Source of the DNA: Hoplostethus atlanticus
Lineage: Eukaryota > Chordata > Actinopteri > Trachichthyiformes > Trachichthyidae
Reading direction: 5' to 3'
DNA: 64,000 bases
NCBI GenBank assembly: GCA_034670405.1
Contig: JAXDDX010000123.1
Span: forward strand, 548,501-612,500
Shown here: in pieces, positions 49,130 through 61,700 of the stretch
How the letters are laid out: each line of letters begins with the position of its first letter
Position numbering within the stretch: the first letter of the stretch is position 1
Made by a program: the position numbers and the translations under genes
Notes under the pieces: generated by a model
The model's input: only the letters and a program-made list of their open reading frames with translations
Database searches by the model: none
What the model was told of the DNA's origin: nothing

Positions 49130-49370
49130 CTGTTAGTTCTGGTAAAATGAATGACAGTCGGCCTTGCAATAAATATAACATGCGCTGCATTAATTTTTCA
49201 GAGAACAAGAATGGGAGGCTCCCGTTACTAATTCCTTTTCAAATGTTTAGATTTATGGCTTTCTCAATGAGTGCATCTTTTTCCAACTTTGTGCCATGGC
49301 AGAAATATATTTCCATCTCATTAATGAGCAATTTAGGAAAAGGTCTTTCATGAAAAAGGGAAGTACACAA
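49130..49370. promoter_or_regulatory. Candidate conserved non-coding block
   Basis: Repeat-free DNA containing GCATTAATTTTTC, TTACTAATTCC, TCTCATTAATGAGC and AAATGAATGACAG, a mixture of homeodomain and TALE (TGACAG) motifs. Suggested by composition only. Confidence 0.3.
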
Positions 49371-49420
49371 CCATAATCTCCATACTAAAGGACATGCCTT
49401 TGATGAATCTCCATGGAATA

Positions 49421-49622
49421 TATGTGTGTGTGTGTGTGTGTGTGTTTGTGTGCATGGGTAGGTGTGTGTGTGTGTACCTGTGTGTGTGTGTGTGTATGGT
49501 GGATGATAAACACACACGTAAATAAACACTTTTTTTTTTATGTACATACATATTTTTGTGTTTTTTGAGGAGAAGTGTGTGTGTATGTGAGCAATGTTTG
49601 GGGCCATGAGCCTGTGCAGAGC

Positions 49623-49681
<59 letters not shown>
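49421..49681. repeat. GT microsatellite cluster including a pure tract of about 55 bp
   Basis: GT tracts at 49421-49445 and 49472-49496 and an uninterrupted tract at 49626-49681, the longest dinucleotide repeat in the window. Confidence 0.97.
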
Positions 49682-51179
49682 CCCACCTCCCCAGATAGAT
49701 TCTAATTACTGTTGACTCTTATCCCTGAGTATGCACTGTTCCTCCTGTCTGGATATTATCATTGACAGGTCCCCTCAACTAACCTTCCCACAGTAGGGGA
49801 AAGCCTCAGCATCACCTCAGTTTATAGCCACATCAGCAGAATCCAGGACTTAATGGTGCTTCTCAGTCAACGTTTTCAACCTAAAGTGAGAGTAATGATG
49901 GTTCTCTAATAATCCCTTTATCAGCCATCTCTGTACTTTGTTAGGGTGGAAATTCACTGTAGCAGTTTTATCACCCTGAATTAGTTTGTGTTGAGTTGGT
50001 CTCCATATTTTATGGCAAAAATAGATAAAAAAAAATAAGAGAGATGAAAACGTTTGGATATGCTCAAAAGAAATCCTCTCTCAAAGGGAACATATCCTCA
50101 AAGAAGTCGGGGAATCTGGTATTCTTTTTAATGTCTGGATAGCCGTTGAAGACACAAGCCATGTCCTTGTAGTGGTTCCACTGTGATAATGCGTTACATG
50201 GGTCCAGAGTAGCCATCGGGTATCCCCAACAATCAAATACGAGTGACAGACGGCAATAAATACATGCGCATTATCATTGTTTAGGGGGGAAGGGATGAGA
50301 CAGGGAATTAACAGCTTGTTGGCAACCGCTCCTTAATGTCACTTGATTGGATTTGATAGGACATTTTTATATTTACACCCAACTCAGGTACTGTTAAAGT
50401 GCTGCATCCATATGTAAAGCATATTATAGTCATACTGCTGTAAGACTGCCATACTGTAGCAACTTCCGCCTATGGCTTGAAGCTATGCAGTATGTATGAG
50501 TTGTAGTACACTGGTTTTAACTTGGAGATATCCACCAATTACTTACTTTATTCTTCTTATGGACGAGCAATCTGGATATTACTCATTGGCATTAGCATGT
50601 GGTTATAATGGTCGGTATAAATGGCAGTAAGCATAATTTAGAGATAAGGAAAACTAATAAGAGGGACAAAATCCATGGCAATCCCATTTCCATCCAACCC
50701 CGTCTTGGAGCAAATGTCATCCATATTTTAGCCATAACCCTTATTAAGAATGTCGGCTTCCGAGTCTCTGAATTACATTTCCAGGATTTCCACTCATCTT
50801 GAAAGACAAAATGATTTAAATTTTAAAGATGGCAGACATTGACAGAGGAGAGACAGAGTGAAAAATATATATAAATTCAGAGATACGTTTTCTTCTGGGC
50901 TTTTTTTAATGAGCTAAAATCCCCATTTCTTGCCATTTCTCTGCCTTAATTGATGATTATGTTGTTACACAGTAGAAGCGCTTCCCTCTCTCCTCCCAGT
51001 CATTACGATATAGACAGGCAGCTCTTGAAGCTTCAAAGGCAGGATGGAGTGATTTAAGCTCAATTCAGCCATCCCCTGGCCCACAGGTAAAAACCCTTGT
51101 AAACAGTGAATGCTAATCGCTAATTAGCCCTGTGGCTGAATCACACAATCTCTGTTTGAGCTGACCGCTGTAACGGTCC
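49682..51179. other. Intergenic, no gene seen
   Basis: No exon is recognised. The sequence is AT-rich and largely free of repeats. Confidence 0.55.
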
Positions 51180-51610
51180 TGCTTAAGGGCATGTTGTATC
51201 TCTTTTGACGGTCCAATTAGAAATTCAGCTGCAGAACCATAAGGCAACCTCGTCATGAATATTTAAAAAGACTGCCACAGACGAGCGCGAAGGGGGCACC
51301 GGAGCGCATGTCACGGAGGGAATATTCGACAAGTAACCACCAATCAATAGCCTCTTGATCTTCTCTGCATTAACGTGATGATTGCTGTTTTTTCTCGGGG
51401 TCCTGTAATGGAGGAAGACTACGGGTCACGGCGATGAAGGGGATGAAGCAATAAGGGTCGGGTTCACACCACCGAATGTCCAAATTAAATCTCCCGTGGA
51501 CATGATCCCCGCTATCTGACTCAAAACATAGCAGGCACTCAGGAATCAAACTCCAGCCTCGGTGGTTCAACTCAATCTGAAGGGACTGGCAGGTCTGTGC
51601 CACTGCCAGG
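51180..51610. promoter_or_regulatory. Candidate conserved non-coding block
   Basis: Complex sequence with CCAATTAGAAATTCAGCTG, CATGAATATTTAAAAAG, CCAATCAATAG and CATTAACGTGATGATTG. A - strand frame at 51370-51603 is open for 77 codons but matches nothing known to me and has no splice context. Confidence 0.3.
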
Positions 51611-52919
51611 GAATAATTAGGCTACTGTCCTTCACAATATGTCAGGCTAACTGACTGAGGAAATGCTGCGTGCTCTCACTGCACTTTCACTCCGTTGCTG
51701 TGTGGCGAGGTCTGAATATAGAGGCAGCCTCCATGTGCTGACTCAGTATTGTATCAGGATATTGTGGAACCTATACCGTGTCAAATGCAGAGACGTTGCA
51801 AAGGGCAATAAAGCTATACCATTATCATTGTACAGGTGGAGACAGAAAGTACCGGCCTCCATATTGGTAGGTGATATGCCAATCTGCTGATATTGTGTAT
51901 TTTTGTCAACTCCCTTTTTTCACTGAATTTCTAGTGAGAATTTATTTTTGCATACATCAAACATTTCTTCAACATGGAAGAAATGTATTAAAGGAGTAAA
52001 TGCTCTGCGACTTCCTCTTACAGAAGTCAATACAATGCAAGTGTCAGGTAGAGGTTGGGTGTTATGTGGTAATTGGTATTTTAATGCGAATACCTGCGAC
52101 ACCTAAAATTGATTCCTCATTTTCATTAACACTGTAAAACAGCATGTCACCTCTCATAATTATTACTGTGAATATGAAAAGTGTGCATTTTAGCTTTTGT
52201 CTCGCTACTTATTCTTCTCCATTCCTGTTAAAGACGGAGCTGTTGCGGAGCTGTGAAACAGCTTCCAAAACAGAGGGATTCTGGGATGGCATCCACAGTT
52301 CATGCCACTGAATTGCGAGACGGTTGAAACACCTCTCTCAAGTAGCCAAAGTAAACATGTTTTTGAGCCTGAGGGCAATTGAATGAATTACCATTCTTGA
52401 TCATTTAATTATTGAAGCTAGTAAATGTTAAACTGTTGATTTATTATATTGAAAAGAGTTATGGAGGATTTAGGTTCCCCGCTCAGACACAAATCTATAA
52501 CTCTTGAGGTTTATATATTTACAGGCTCCCTCAGTAAATGTATCTCATGCACCTGGTAGCAAATCCCTGTTATTTTTCTGCTTAGCTTTCAATCTGAGAG
52601 TGACACTCGGATGGGCAGGCAACAACAAGTGTAAACCTCTCACCCTCCACTCACTTACCCATATCACTCCAGGCAAATTGTTTTCACTCTGGACCCCACG
52701 ACAGCAACTAAAGACCCACCTGCTCATCCAATAACAGCAAATCAAATCGCAGAGGCTTCCCTTTCTGGGTTTCAAAGGGACATTCTCTAAGTTGATTCTT
52801 TTCATTTAATTCCTGCAAAGGGATAGAGCCCCCCCACACACCCCACCCCCACCCTCGCCCTTTATCTGCTCGTGAGAGTGGGGGAAGAAACAGAGGATTA
52901 TCGATTTGCACTCAAACAG

Positions 52920-53100
52920 TGGGCCAACCTAAAAAGCCCCAATGAATTGTCACTCATTATTGAAATTATCAGGCACTAATTAAACTGGCAACCCTAAGCC
53001 CCCTGGGCTGTGCTCATCTCCAACTGAATTTCAGCTCCTCAGACAGTAATAGGGAGGCAGCATTAGCCGCTACTGGATGCTAATGAGACCTGGAAGCTGT
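52920..53100. promoter_or_regulatory. Candidate conserved non-coding block
   Basis: Repeat-free DNA with GAATTGTCACTCATTATTG, GCACTAATTAAACTGG and GGATGCTAATGAGACC, rich in TAAT-core sites. Suggested by composition only. Confidence 0.3.
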
Positions 53101-56100
53101 CTCTCCCTCTTAGGGTTTCACAGAAGCAAGTGCTGAATGTGAACCACAACTACAGTGCAGCACTGTTTGTGAACACTTGATTGGCAGAATGAGAGAGAAG
53201 AGACAGAGCTGGGGAGCTTTAAGCCGGTGACTGTATGAAACTACTGGATGTTCCTCCGAGTACAGCGTCAACAGTTACATTTGGCAATCATTTTAGTACA
53301 TGGATTTGAAAGATTTGGGGCTTTTTGCGCATAATGCCTCCCTATTTTGCCTGCTGTCATTGCTCTTCACTCTCTCTCTCGCTGCATATCTCCACCTCTC
53401 TCTGTATCTTTCATACCCATGCTGAAGTTGTTGACTTGACTCCTCATGCGCTCTCCACTTCCCCTCTATGCGAATCAACAGACATGGTACCAGGGAGAGT
53501 CTGGCTGACTTTATCACATGGTACACAGCTTGTTAATAACTTCCTCTGACAATTCCTCCTCATCTTTGCTGATGACCAGGGGGACAGCCGTGATTGTCAT
53601 GTTTGTAGGGGAAGAAAGACTCTAAACAATGATGTCACGTCAGCCTCTCTATTAAAAGACTTCATATTTTGAGCGGCATAATTAATACTCTTGGGCATGT
53701 CGCTTCCAAGTTGGCACTCCAGGCAAAGGGCTGCCACTCACCTGATAATTATTTTTGGAAATGGAGCCCAAATTACAGTGATTGACAAATGCAACAAAGC
53801 AGAGACAGCCTCAAGCCTTCATGAAGAAAGAAATGAGAAAATAGTTAACTGGATAATGCACTTTCACAGTGGATTTAAAGTTTAAGTCACTTGTCCTTTC
53901 ATGTCTTAAATGTAACTGCGGCTAGGGTCAAACTATTTAGCCTCTGTATCCTCTTGAAGGGAAACACTAAAAAGGCCTGAGCAGCAGTAATTAACACTGT
54001 ACCTTCCCTTATTGCAAGTACATGTGCACAATTTTTCATATTCAGTTAAAATTGTTTTTGTTTGCCTCTCTGTTATATGGCAGCCTTATATTGGGAATGC
54101 ATTCACTACGCTACGAGAGAGATCTCTTCAGATATCACAGTCAACAAGACATATGAATGCAAGTCTGTCTACTTCACAGCTCTCTAAAAAAGACAAACAG
54201 TTGTTAGCCCTTCGGGTTGCATCCATTAGATGGTGGATGCAGAGAAGCGGCATGCCTCCATGCTTTTTACACCTCTCCCCATGCGTAAATCAGCCACTCT
54301 GTCATTCTCCTCGGAAGAGAGGGGGAGGAATTATGTCAAGTTATTTGTTTTGTACCAAAATGAAATATTTATCGGGAGTGAACACCTACCAGGAACAGAC
54401 GATAGGCCAGGGTGCTTCATCTTCTCAGACTCATATTTGGTTTCCACCTCCGCAAAGGCCAAACCATGTCCTGAGGGTTTTCAGTGATTCAGGGAAGTCC
54501 GCTAGCTTTGAATCCACATTTCAAAGCCTGTGCTGAACTGCAGGACAGTGGTGGAACTGGAGGGAGACATGTGTACACACAGTCTAACCAATTATATGGT
54601 GATCTACTCGATTTCTCTTTATGTTTGATGGGCTCCAGATACATAACTTCATGCTTCCTTGTTTTTCCGTGTTTCCATATTGTTTCTGAAATATGATTTA
54701 ACCTTTCTACGATGAAGAATATGTGGGGACATGCTTGATTTGTGTCTTTGCGGTCGGGAAGCTTTCCACTTAAATGTTGGGCTTTGACTGAGATGTTAAG
54801 TTGCAGTGCAGTCGTCGGGGTTTATTTTGTTTTCCCTCACAACGCCCTGAACACACATCATTTACCATAATTTAAGCTTGAAATACTGGTTTTAGGGAGG
54901 AAAACAGAAAGATTGATGGAAAGCCATGAAGAAAAAAAGCACGAAGAAGGAAACGTTAAATCCTGTAAGTAAAATCATATTTTAGGTCTATTTAACAGAA
55001 ACAAACTCTGACAGGAAAAACCATGACATAGTAGTGCGGTTTTCAGAACGAGCACTCAAAACAAATTCCTTCACATCAGACCTCGTTGGAGAAAATACTT
55101 TTCATGGTAAGAGGCAGGAGGGTGGTAGAAAGGGAAGTATTATTTGCCTATACTCCAAGTGGACCACTTAAACATTTATATTATTGATGGAGGCAATACT
55201 GCGGACCCCTGCTCTACGTCCTTCAGTACGTCATTAACTGTGTTTCAACAACAGCTTCCACTCCCCCCTTCGCTGGGAAATCCATTACAGACACAGGATG
55301 CTAAATGCATTAACAGGAAAAGGTCGGAAAGCAAAAAAAAAAAAGAGAATCATTGTACCTTTTGTCCAAGCCCATTACAACACTGACCCCTCTGACTTCA
55401 AAGCAACAATGATTGAGTTGGTGTCATCACAGGCCCAGACTTCCCTGCCAGTAGGCCTACCTGGAAAACTCCTTTTCTGAGAGGGGCTCTCGTTTGATCG
55501 TGCATGCCGGGCGACGCATGTCAACCCGGGTTATTCCCACAGTTAATATTCTTTCATAACCTGCCATGCGAGCTGAACTTGATTATTTTGGCACCTGGGC
55601 AAACAGCTACGGCTTTTCAGGTGGTGCATACAGTATCAGAGACCCTGGTCACAAGGGTGATCTATTCGCTGAAGAGGCAGGGTTCTGGCAAAAGACTCAG
55701 CACCTTGGAGTAATGAAGCCAGCCCTACTCTGTGAGCATGGGCAGAGCAGGTTACATTAGAAATGCATGAAGGCCAATAGGTGGTTACCTCAGGTCTGCT
55801 TCAACCCATTTATATTCCATCAACTGATATCAAAGCAGGGGAAATGTTTTGGGAGAGGAGGAAAAGGGGGTGGGGGAGTGAGGAGAGGTATATTGAAATT
55901 TCTGTATATCAACGAAACATGCAAAAAAAACGGTTGTCAAATCGCACTGGGCATGTGAGAATGGGAAACGGTGTCCAAGATGATGGCTGCCACAGAAGGC
56001 AAGAGGCGTTTCTTTGGAACCCTCTGCTATGGCTTGGATAAAGTGTGGCTTGGATAATGAATCTTTCCTTTAACAACACTTTAAAAAAAAAAAAAAGCAC

Positions 56101-56219
56101 GATGATTTTTACTTTGCTGTCTCATTACCAGTGTCCACTTGGCAGAGGAGGGACAGCGTGCTGCCCAGAATTAAGGCCTGAACCTGGGCAACTTTCCTGC
56201 TGTCCACCCACCCTCTTTC

Positions 56220-56222
<3 letters not shown>

Positions 56223-56262
<40 letters not shown>
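56223..56262. repeat. (CT)n microsatellite
   Basis: About 20 uninterrupted CT units. Confidence 0.97.
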
Positions 56263-56264
<2 letters not shown>

Positions 56265-58721
56265 AGACTTGGTGCTTACTTAATCATGATTAATCGCTGC
56301 CTGGATAATCAGATACAACATCAAAAGGTTGGAGATGACAGTCCAAGGACGCTAGGGAGGAAACAAGGTATACCAGGCATTCATTAGCTTTGGCATGGCA
56401 GTCATACATTAGCCCATAACCCTTTATTGTCCTAATTGGGCTAGAGAGGGGCTGCTAGCATTAACACAACCAATATTATGCATGTACAGTCAAAGAGATA
56501 TTAGTTTACCTCAACTTTAAACCACACAATGCACTGCACCCACAGAAGACCCATTACCCGTTATCTTTTTTTCCTCTCCCCTTTCTGTCCAGGTAGCGGT
56601 TTGTCCATACAGTGTATTATGTTTGCTCACATCCAGCCACTAAGCTGGGCAGTGTTTTTGATTTACAATCGCTTGCTTGGGACAAACATAAGACAGGCTT
56701 CCCTTTCCTCCATTATTTTACTCATCTCACTTCACACTGTGAGGTGCAACCCGTACTGTATATTTCATTTCTTTTTTTCCCCCTCCCTCCCCTGTTTTTT
56801 AAGTCTCCCTGGATGGAGCCTGGCTTGCGGTGCACCATTTTCCCAGCTACAGTAGCAGTGGTGCTGGGCCCTGTTCAACCCCATTATTTCTGGGAGCCAA
56901 ATTCCCATGGTCCCAGGAACAGGCGTGCCAGCTCTGCCTTCTTGGCTGTCTTCCCTGGTATTGTTTCCTTTGTTACATCCAGAGCTGCATTTCAGCCCGT
57001 TAATGTTTGCGCTGGGAGGTCCAAATTCCCAGTGTTCAGCTTTAGAAAAGGTAACTTGAAGTTCAGAATGCAACCACTTTTTTTTCTTCAGCAAATTATG
57101 TTTTTTTCTTTTTCTTACATTTTTATTCTGTGTTGTGATATAGTATATAATAACAATAGTATAAACTTGTTCAAGATGAAATTCTTGCGTACAGAGCAAT
57201 CATAAAAGCTCGCTTCTGCAAATGGTTTAGCCAGCTCTTTACCCAGATGTATTTGATTATGAAGGCTACAGCACACAGCTGTATTTCATTAATAACTTTG
57301 ATTCATATATTTCTCACATAGAATCCAATGTTGGGGAAATATTTGCAGTTTGAACATGACTGTACAATTATACTTTGCACATCAGGAACTGTTAAACATC
57401 TCCGCCTCAATTTAATTCTAACAAGACGACAATATCTCCAGATTATACAAGGGTGATCGCAGGAAGCCAAATACCGAACCACTATTATTAACATCTTGAG
57501 TCTGACTCGCTATTCAAGCATGATGGCATTTCCACATCTGTAATCCACTATATCACCTATCAGACCAGCCTTACCACCCTAACTCCTTTTCTCTGATGTC
57601 AACTCATGTAGCCATCATGGCGGCTCACACATGGGATTAAATGCAGGGTTTGTTGGCTCAGCGCAGCATGGCAGGAGCATTTCCGACTGATGTTGGCTGT
57701 TCCACTCCGAGCCACAGCACTTGTCTCCCAGAGCGCAGACACGACGGTGTCAGGTAATTCTCTGAGGAAGAGCCACACGCCCCTGCAGAGAGCAGTGGGG
57801 GAGCCTGTATCACATCTCAGGAGTTGTAATAGCAGCTTTGAAGACTCCAGTCCACTAATCCCACATCATGTGATCATGTGTCTAATAGACCGGCTCCTAA
57901 TTCACAGCATTGTGGGGGATTTTTAGCTGTCACTTGCACCAGCAGAGGTTTACAGTGGGAGAGTGTTGTGGTTTGTGAAAATAAACACACTGACACACTG
58001 GACACACACATGGAGACACATGTGCATGCACGCAAACACACATACACAGAATGAAAAAAGTACATATCCACATTCACTTATATTAAGAACACAAAATGGG
58101 AAAAAGTTATTATAGAAATTGTTTCTCAAGTGGTCTAAAGTCTAGTGTGAAATAGAACGATCAACAATGACTACGCTTTGTGCATGACTAAAACCCTTCC
58201 CTAATAAACAGTTAACAGAATTTACATTAGGTAGGCCTATGATCAATAATAGCATCTCTGGTGACTCTGCAGACAGTCTGATCATACATCACAGAAGATA
58301 TCCCTTGTATGAAATTTGATTCAAATACCTTGAAGACTAGTTTCATACAGAAGAAATTGTCTACTCCATAGTCATAAGCTGTCAAATCTTAGAAAAGAGA
58401 AAAATGCAACAAGACCCTCTGAGTATAGTGTGTGATCATTGCAGAAGCCCAGGTCTGTTGAGGTTTGAATGACATTTTAAAGTCCTTTTTGAGTGATTAT
58501 CTCTAAGGTACTATGCACATTAAATGGCTGAGTTAACCTTAACACATGTAAAACCATTACGCCTATTGACAACAGCAGTGTGTAATCCTGCTTTGCAGTT
58601 TGATATTGACACTCATGATCAAATGCTAAGCTCTGCTAGCAGATAGGTTGTCCCTCTCAGGGGGACTGAGAGACAGGCAAATGAAGCAGCACCAGATTGA
58701 TGAGAAATGAGTGCTCTGTAA

Positions 58722-58723
<2 letters not shown>

Positions 58724-58757
<34 letters not shown>
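58724..58757. repeat. (GT)n microsatellite
   Basis: About 17 GT units, followed by degenerate GT sequence to 58815. Confidence 0.97.
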
Positions 58758-58761
<4 letters not shown>

Positions 58762-61700
58762 TTTTTGTATGTGTGTATGTGTGAGGTGTGTGTGTTTTGG
58801 GTGTGTGTGTGTGTGTACTCTGCTCCTGTAAGGGATACTGCAAAGCCAATCAATTAATACTTAAAGTGGAACCAATTCTTGTTTCACTTGGGAACTTAGT
58901 GAGGGCTTTGCCCCTTCATTTTAATACCGAGGTCTGCATTCCTAATTATGAACAGTGCAAATGGATGTTAAGCCATGCCAAATTAAATCTTAGTTCATTA
59001 GATATAAGCTCTTTAAAGATTGAAGGAAAATATTTGAATTTTTAAAAAGTTTCAACGTGCAGTGTCCCATTTTTAATGAGGACATTGCAATGTGAGGGGA
59101 AAAAAAGGGAAATGTCTTTGTGTGGATGAATAATCTAACCAATATGAAATATTAAGTCACTGTTTTACCCAGTGTTCTCCTCAGGCTGCAGTGTTAGGCT
59201 GGATAATAGAAGATTTTCCTTTGGTGAGGTTCTGCTTTGAATAAAATACAGAGGTGCATGAAGGGGAAGCTCAACTGTCTAGAGGCAACTGGAGATCTGA
59301 ATTACATTGTAAATATATTCATTATTCCTCAAAAAAAGCATTGTTGACAGACGTCAGTTTCATCATTAGAAGTGTTCAGAGTCAGGCAGTAAATAAGTAA
59401 ACTCCTTTTATTTTCTAAGGAAAATGCGCGAAACTTCAGAATTTCATTTTTAACTATGTTTGCTGACAGGATGAACCCAGTTATCATAAAGTCAGCCTAA
59501 TCTAGATTGCCATATGTTCAATGTGCAAGCTTGGAATAACACGGGTGATTTTAATGAGGTGCCGTGCACTAACATTTACCTATGTCTCGCTTTAATGTGC
59601 TCTCTACTTCTGCTTCTAATAGAGAAAGCAGATGTTTGGTGTGGCAGCACCTACTTGCTACTGTCCTTCCACACCACACGGTGTAAAGAGACAGTAATGA
59701 AAATCTATAGAAAGTTTCATATTAGCGCTATTAAAGGAACAATTCTTCACAGTTCACGCCTCTTGAATCCATAAAGAACAGAATGTAACATACTGTTTAC
59801 ATTATAGATTACCAGCAATTACACTGCCTTCTCCTCCTTTGCTCTCATATCTTTCAGGTATTTGTTTGTCATTGATTGTCTTAGAAAGACAGATGCAGTT
59901 CTAAAATGGGAAGCTCCAAGGCCCTGGTGTCGTAAGACGTTTACACTGTGTCCATTGTGTAACAGCTGTAAAACACAGACCAAATTATTATTAACTCTGC
60001 ATGCTGTTCTGCCTCTGCCTCTGATAAAGTGGAATCCCAGAACAACCTTTGGATTTTGGCCAATAACCTTGGAGGGAGATGGTGATTGAAAACAGTAGTA
60101 TGAATCCAGGTCAGTCATTACGTCTGCACTGAAACAAAGATACAGGACTAATCGCTATAGGTGTGGTGAGGCTTTTTTTATTTTTTGAAGTGAAGAATGT
60201 AATCCTCATTTCTAAACACTTGAGACTGTGAAAGAAGAAACCAGAATCTAGTTAGGCCATATAATTAAAAAACATTCAGCCAGTTTCATATTGATGTATT
60301 TATAAAAGGAAAAGTCCTGCTTTGAATTTCCAACCTCCTCTATAATTTTGCAGTCACTTGATTTTTTGATTCTCACTTTACCTGTTGGGACAGACGGAAA
60401 TGTCGAATTTGCTGTAGCATCTTTCAACATGATATGACACCCAAAACCCTGGAGTGACGGTTTCTCTTTCCCCGCAGGAAAAACAGAGAAGACGATTTGT
60501 TGAGGGGCCCCAGGGAGCAACTGTGCCTTGAAAACAGGTGGCGCAACATCGCACTGCAGTGTGCCTTCAGGGAATATTTGTAGATATTCAGGAAATGCAC
60601 AAAAACAAAACATTTACCTGCGACAGAAACAAACGCCACCTACTGTACAGCACAGACTGAGGAGGTGATTAAATCTGTTCCAGAGTTTGACATCTCTGCC
60701 TTAACGTCTTTAACGCAGACTTGAAAGATATTGTGGTAGAAGAAAACAACAAAAAGAAAGTATTTCATGTTGATAAACGCTTTGCTATGACTTTGGCTCT
60801 CATACATTCAGCATGAGCTACTGTAAGCACGGGCAATATGTCGCTCTTCTCGTCAGGACTCACCAACTGAGTCACTCACTGCTGAGCGAGATAGGTCAGC
60901 AAGCACAATTTCTTCATTTTGACAAATCACTCCAAAATGTATTAGCAGAGAGGCCGACTGTCAATCCAGCTGCCCAGAGGTCCTTACAGGGCCTTTTGGT
61001 GGGTCTGAAAAATGATGTAATCAGCCCGTCCTTCCTTCTTACCAGAGCTCCATCCATCCTCTCTAAAGGCCCAGTCCCCTTGGCCTCGCTCTGGATCAAG
61101 TCCCCATAAGGCCCCCTGACCCCGTTAGAGGCGCATGATGGGCGGCCCTGTCACTTCAAATGGCTGCCCAGGTCCGGTCTGAGAGTCACCCCTCACTGTG
61201 AGTAAACCTCCACGTTATTTCTGTTTTATAGGCTACGGGCGGATAACTGCGTGGAATGGATGTGGACAACTTAGTTATTGTCACTCAGGGCGAGGGAGTG
61301 AATGTCGTTACCGGGTTGCGAATGGGAGTTGATTGAAAGGTATGAAAAGTTATGTGGTGTAGTTTCACAGTGGGAAAAAAGTAAGCCACATTTCTTACAC
61401 TATGTTTATGATGAAGGGGAGTCTGGCAGGCGCTGAATTGTCTTAGACGAATGTAATACACTACAGTGTATGCTGAATTACATATTTGGCCATAACTTAC
61501 CAAAGACAATGTTCAAAGGAGTTATTTAAATTTCAAGGAAGATGAATGACTCATATATGATGTGTATTTTCACTTCTGGAGAGCTCTCTGCCTTTGATGG
61601 GGAGAGGGGAAGACGTGGGTTTGTTATTGAAGTAAAGAATAATAAGGCCACTGCATGTTGGCGGACTCTCCCTGTACAAAGACCTTGATATGAATCCAAT

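Larger units (their letters stand above)
39945..49130. other. Intergenic, no gene seen
   Basis: The longer open frames (for example 42648-43307 on the - strand and 41891-42382 on the - strand) have no recognisable domain, no flanking signals, and low-complexity stretches. Purine-rich DNA lies at 40672-40790. CNE-like and microsatellite segments are listed separately. Confidence 0.6.

Noticed and set aside
54012-54536. 174-codon open frame, + strand
   Set aside because: No domain, signal or neighbouring exon recognised; overlapping frames are equally open.
56612-57205. 197-codon open frame, + strand
   Set aside because: Phe/Ser/Pro-rich translation from T-rich DNA, an opposing frame open at the same place, no conserved motif and no flanking exons.
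60248-60613. 121-codon open frame, - strand, with balanced composition
   Set aside because: Considered as a DNA-repair or metabolic enzyme exon, but no family motif such as PCHR was found and borders are not splice-like in a consistent phase.
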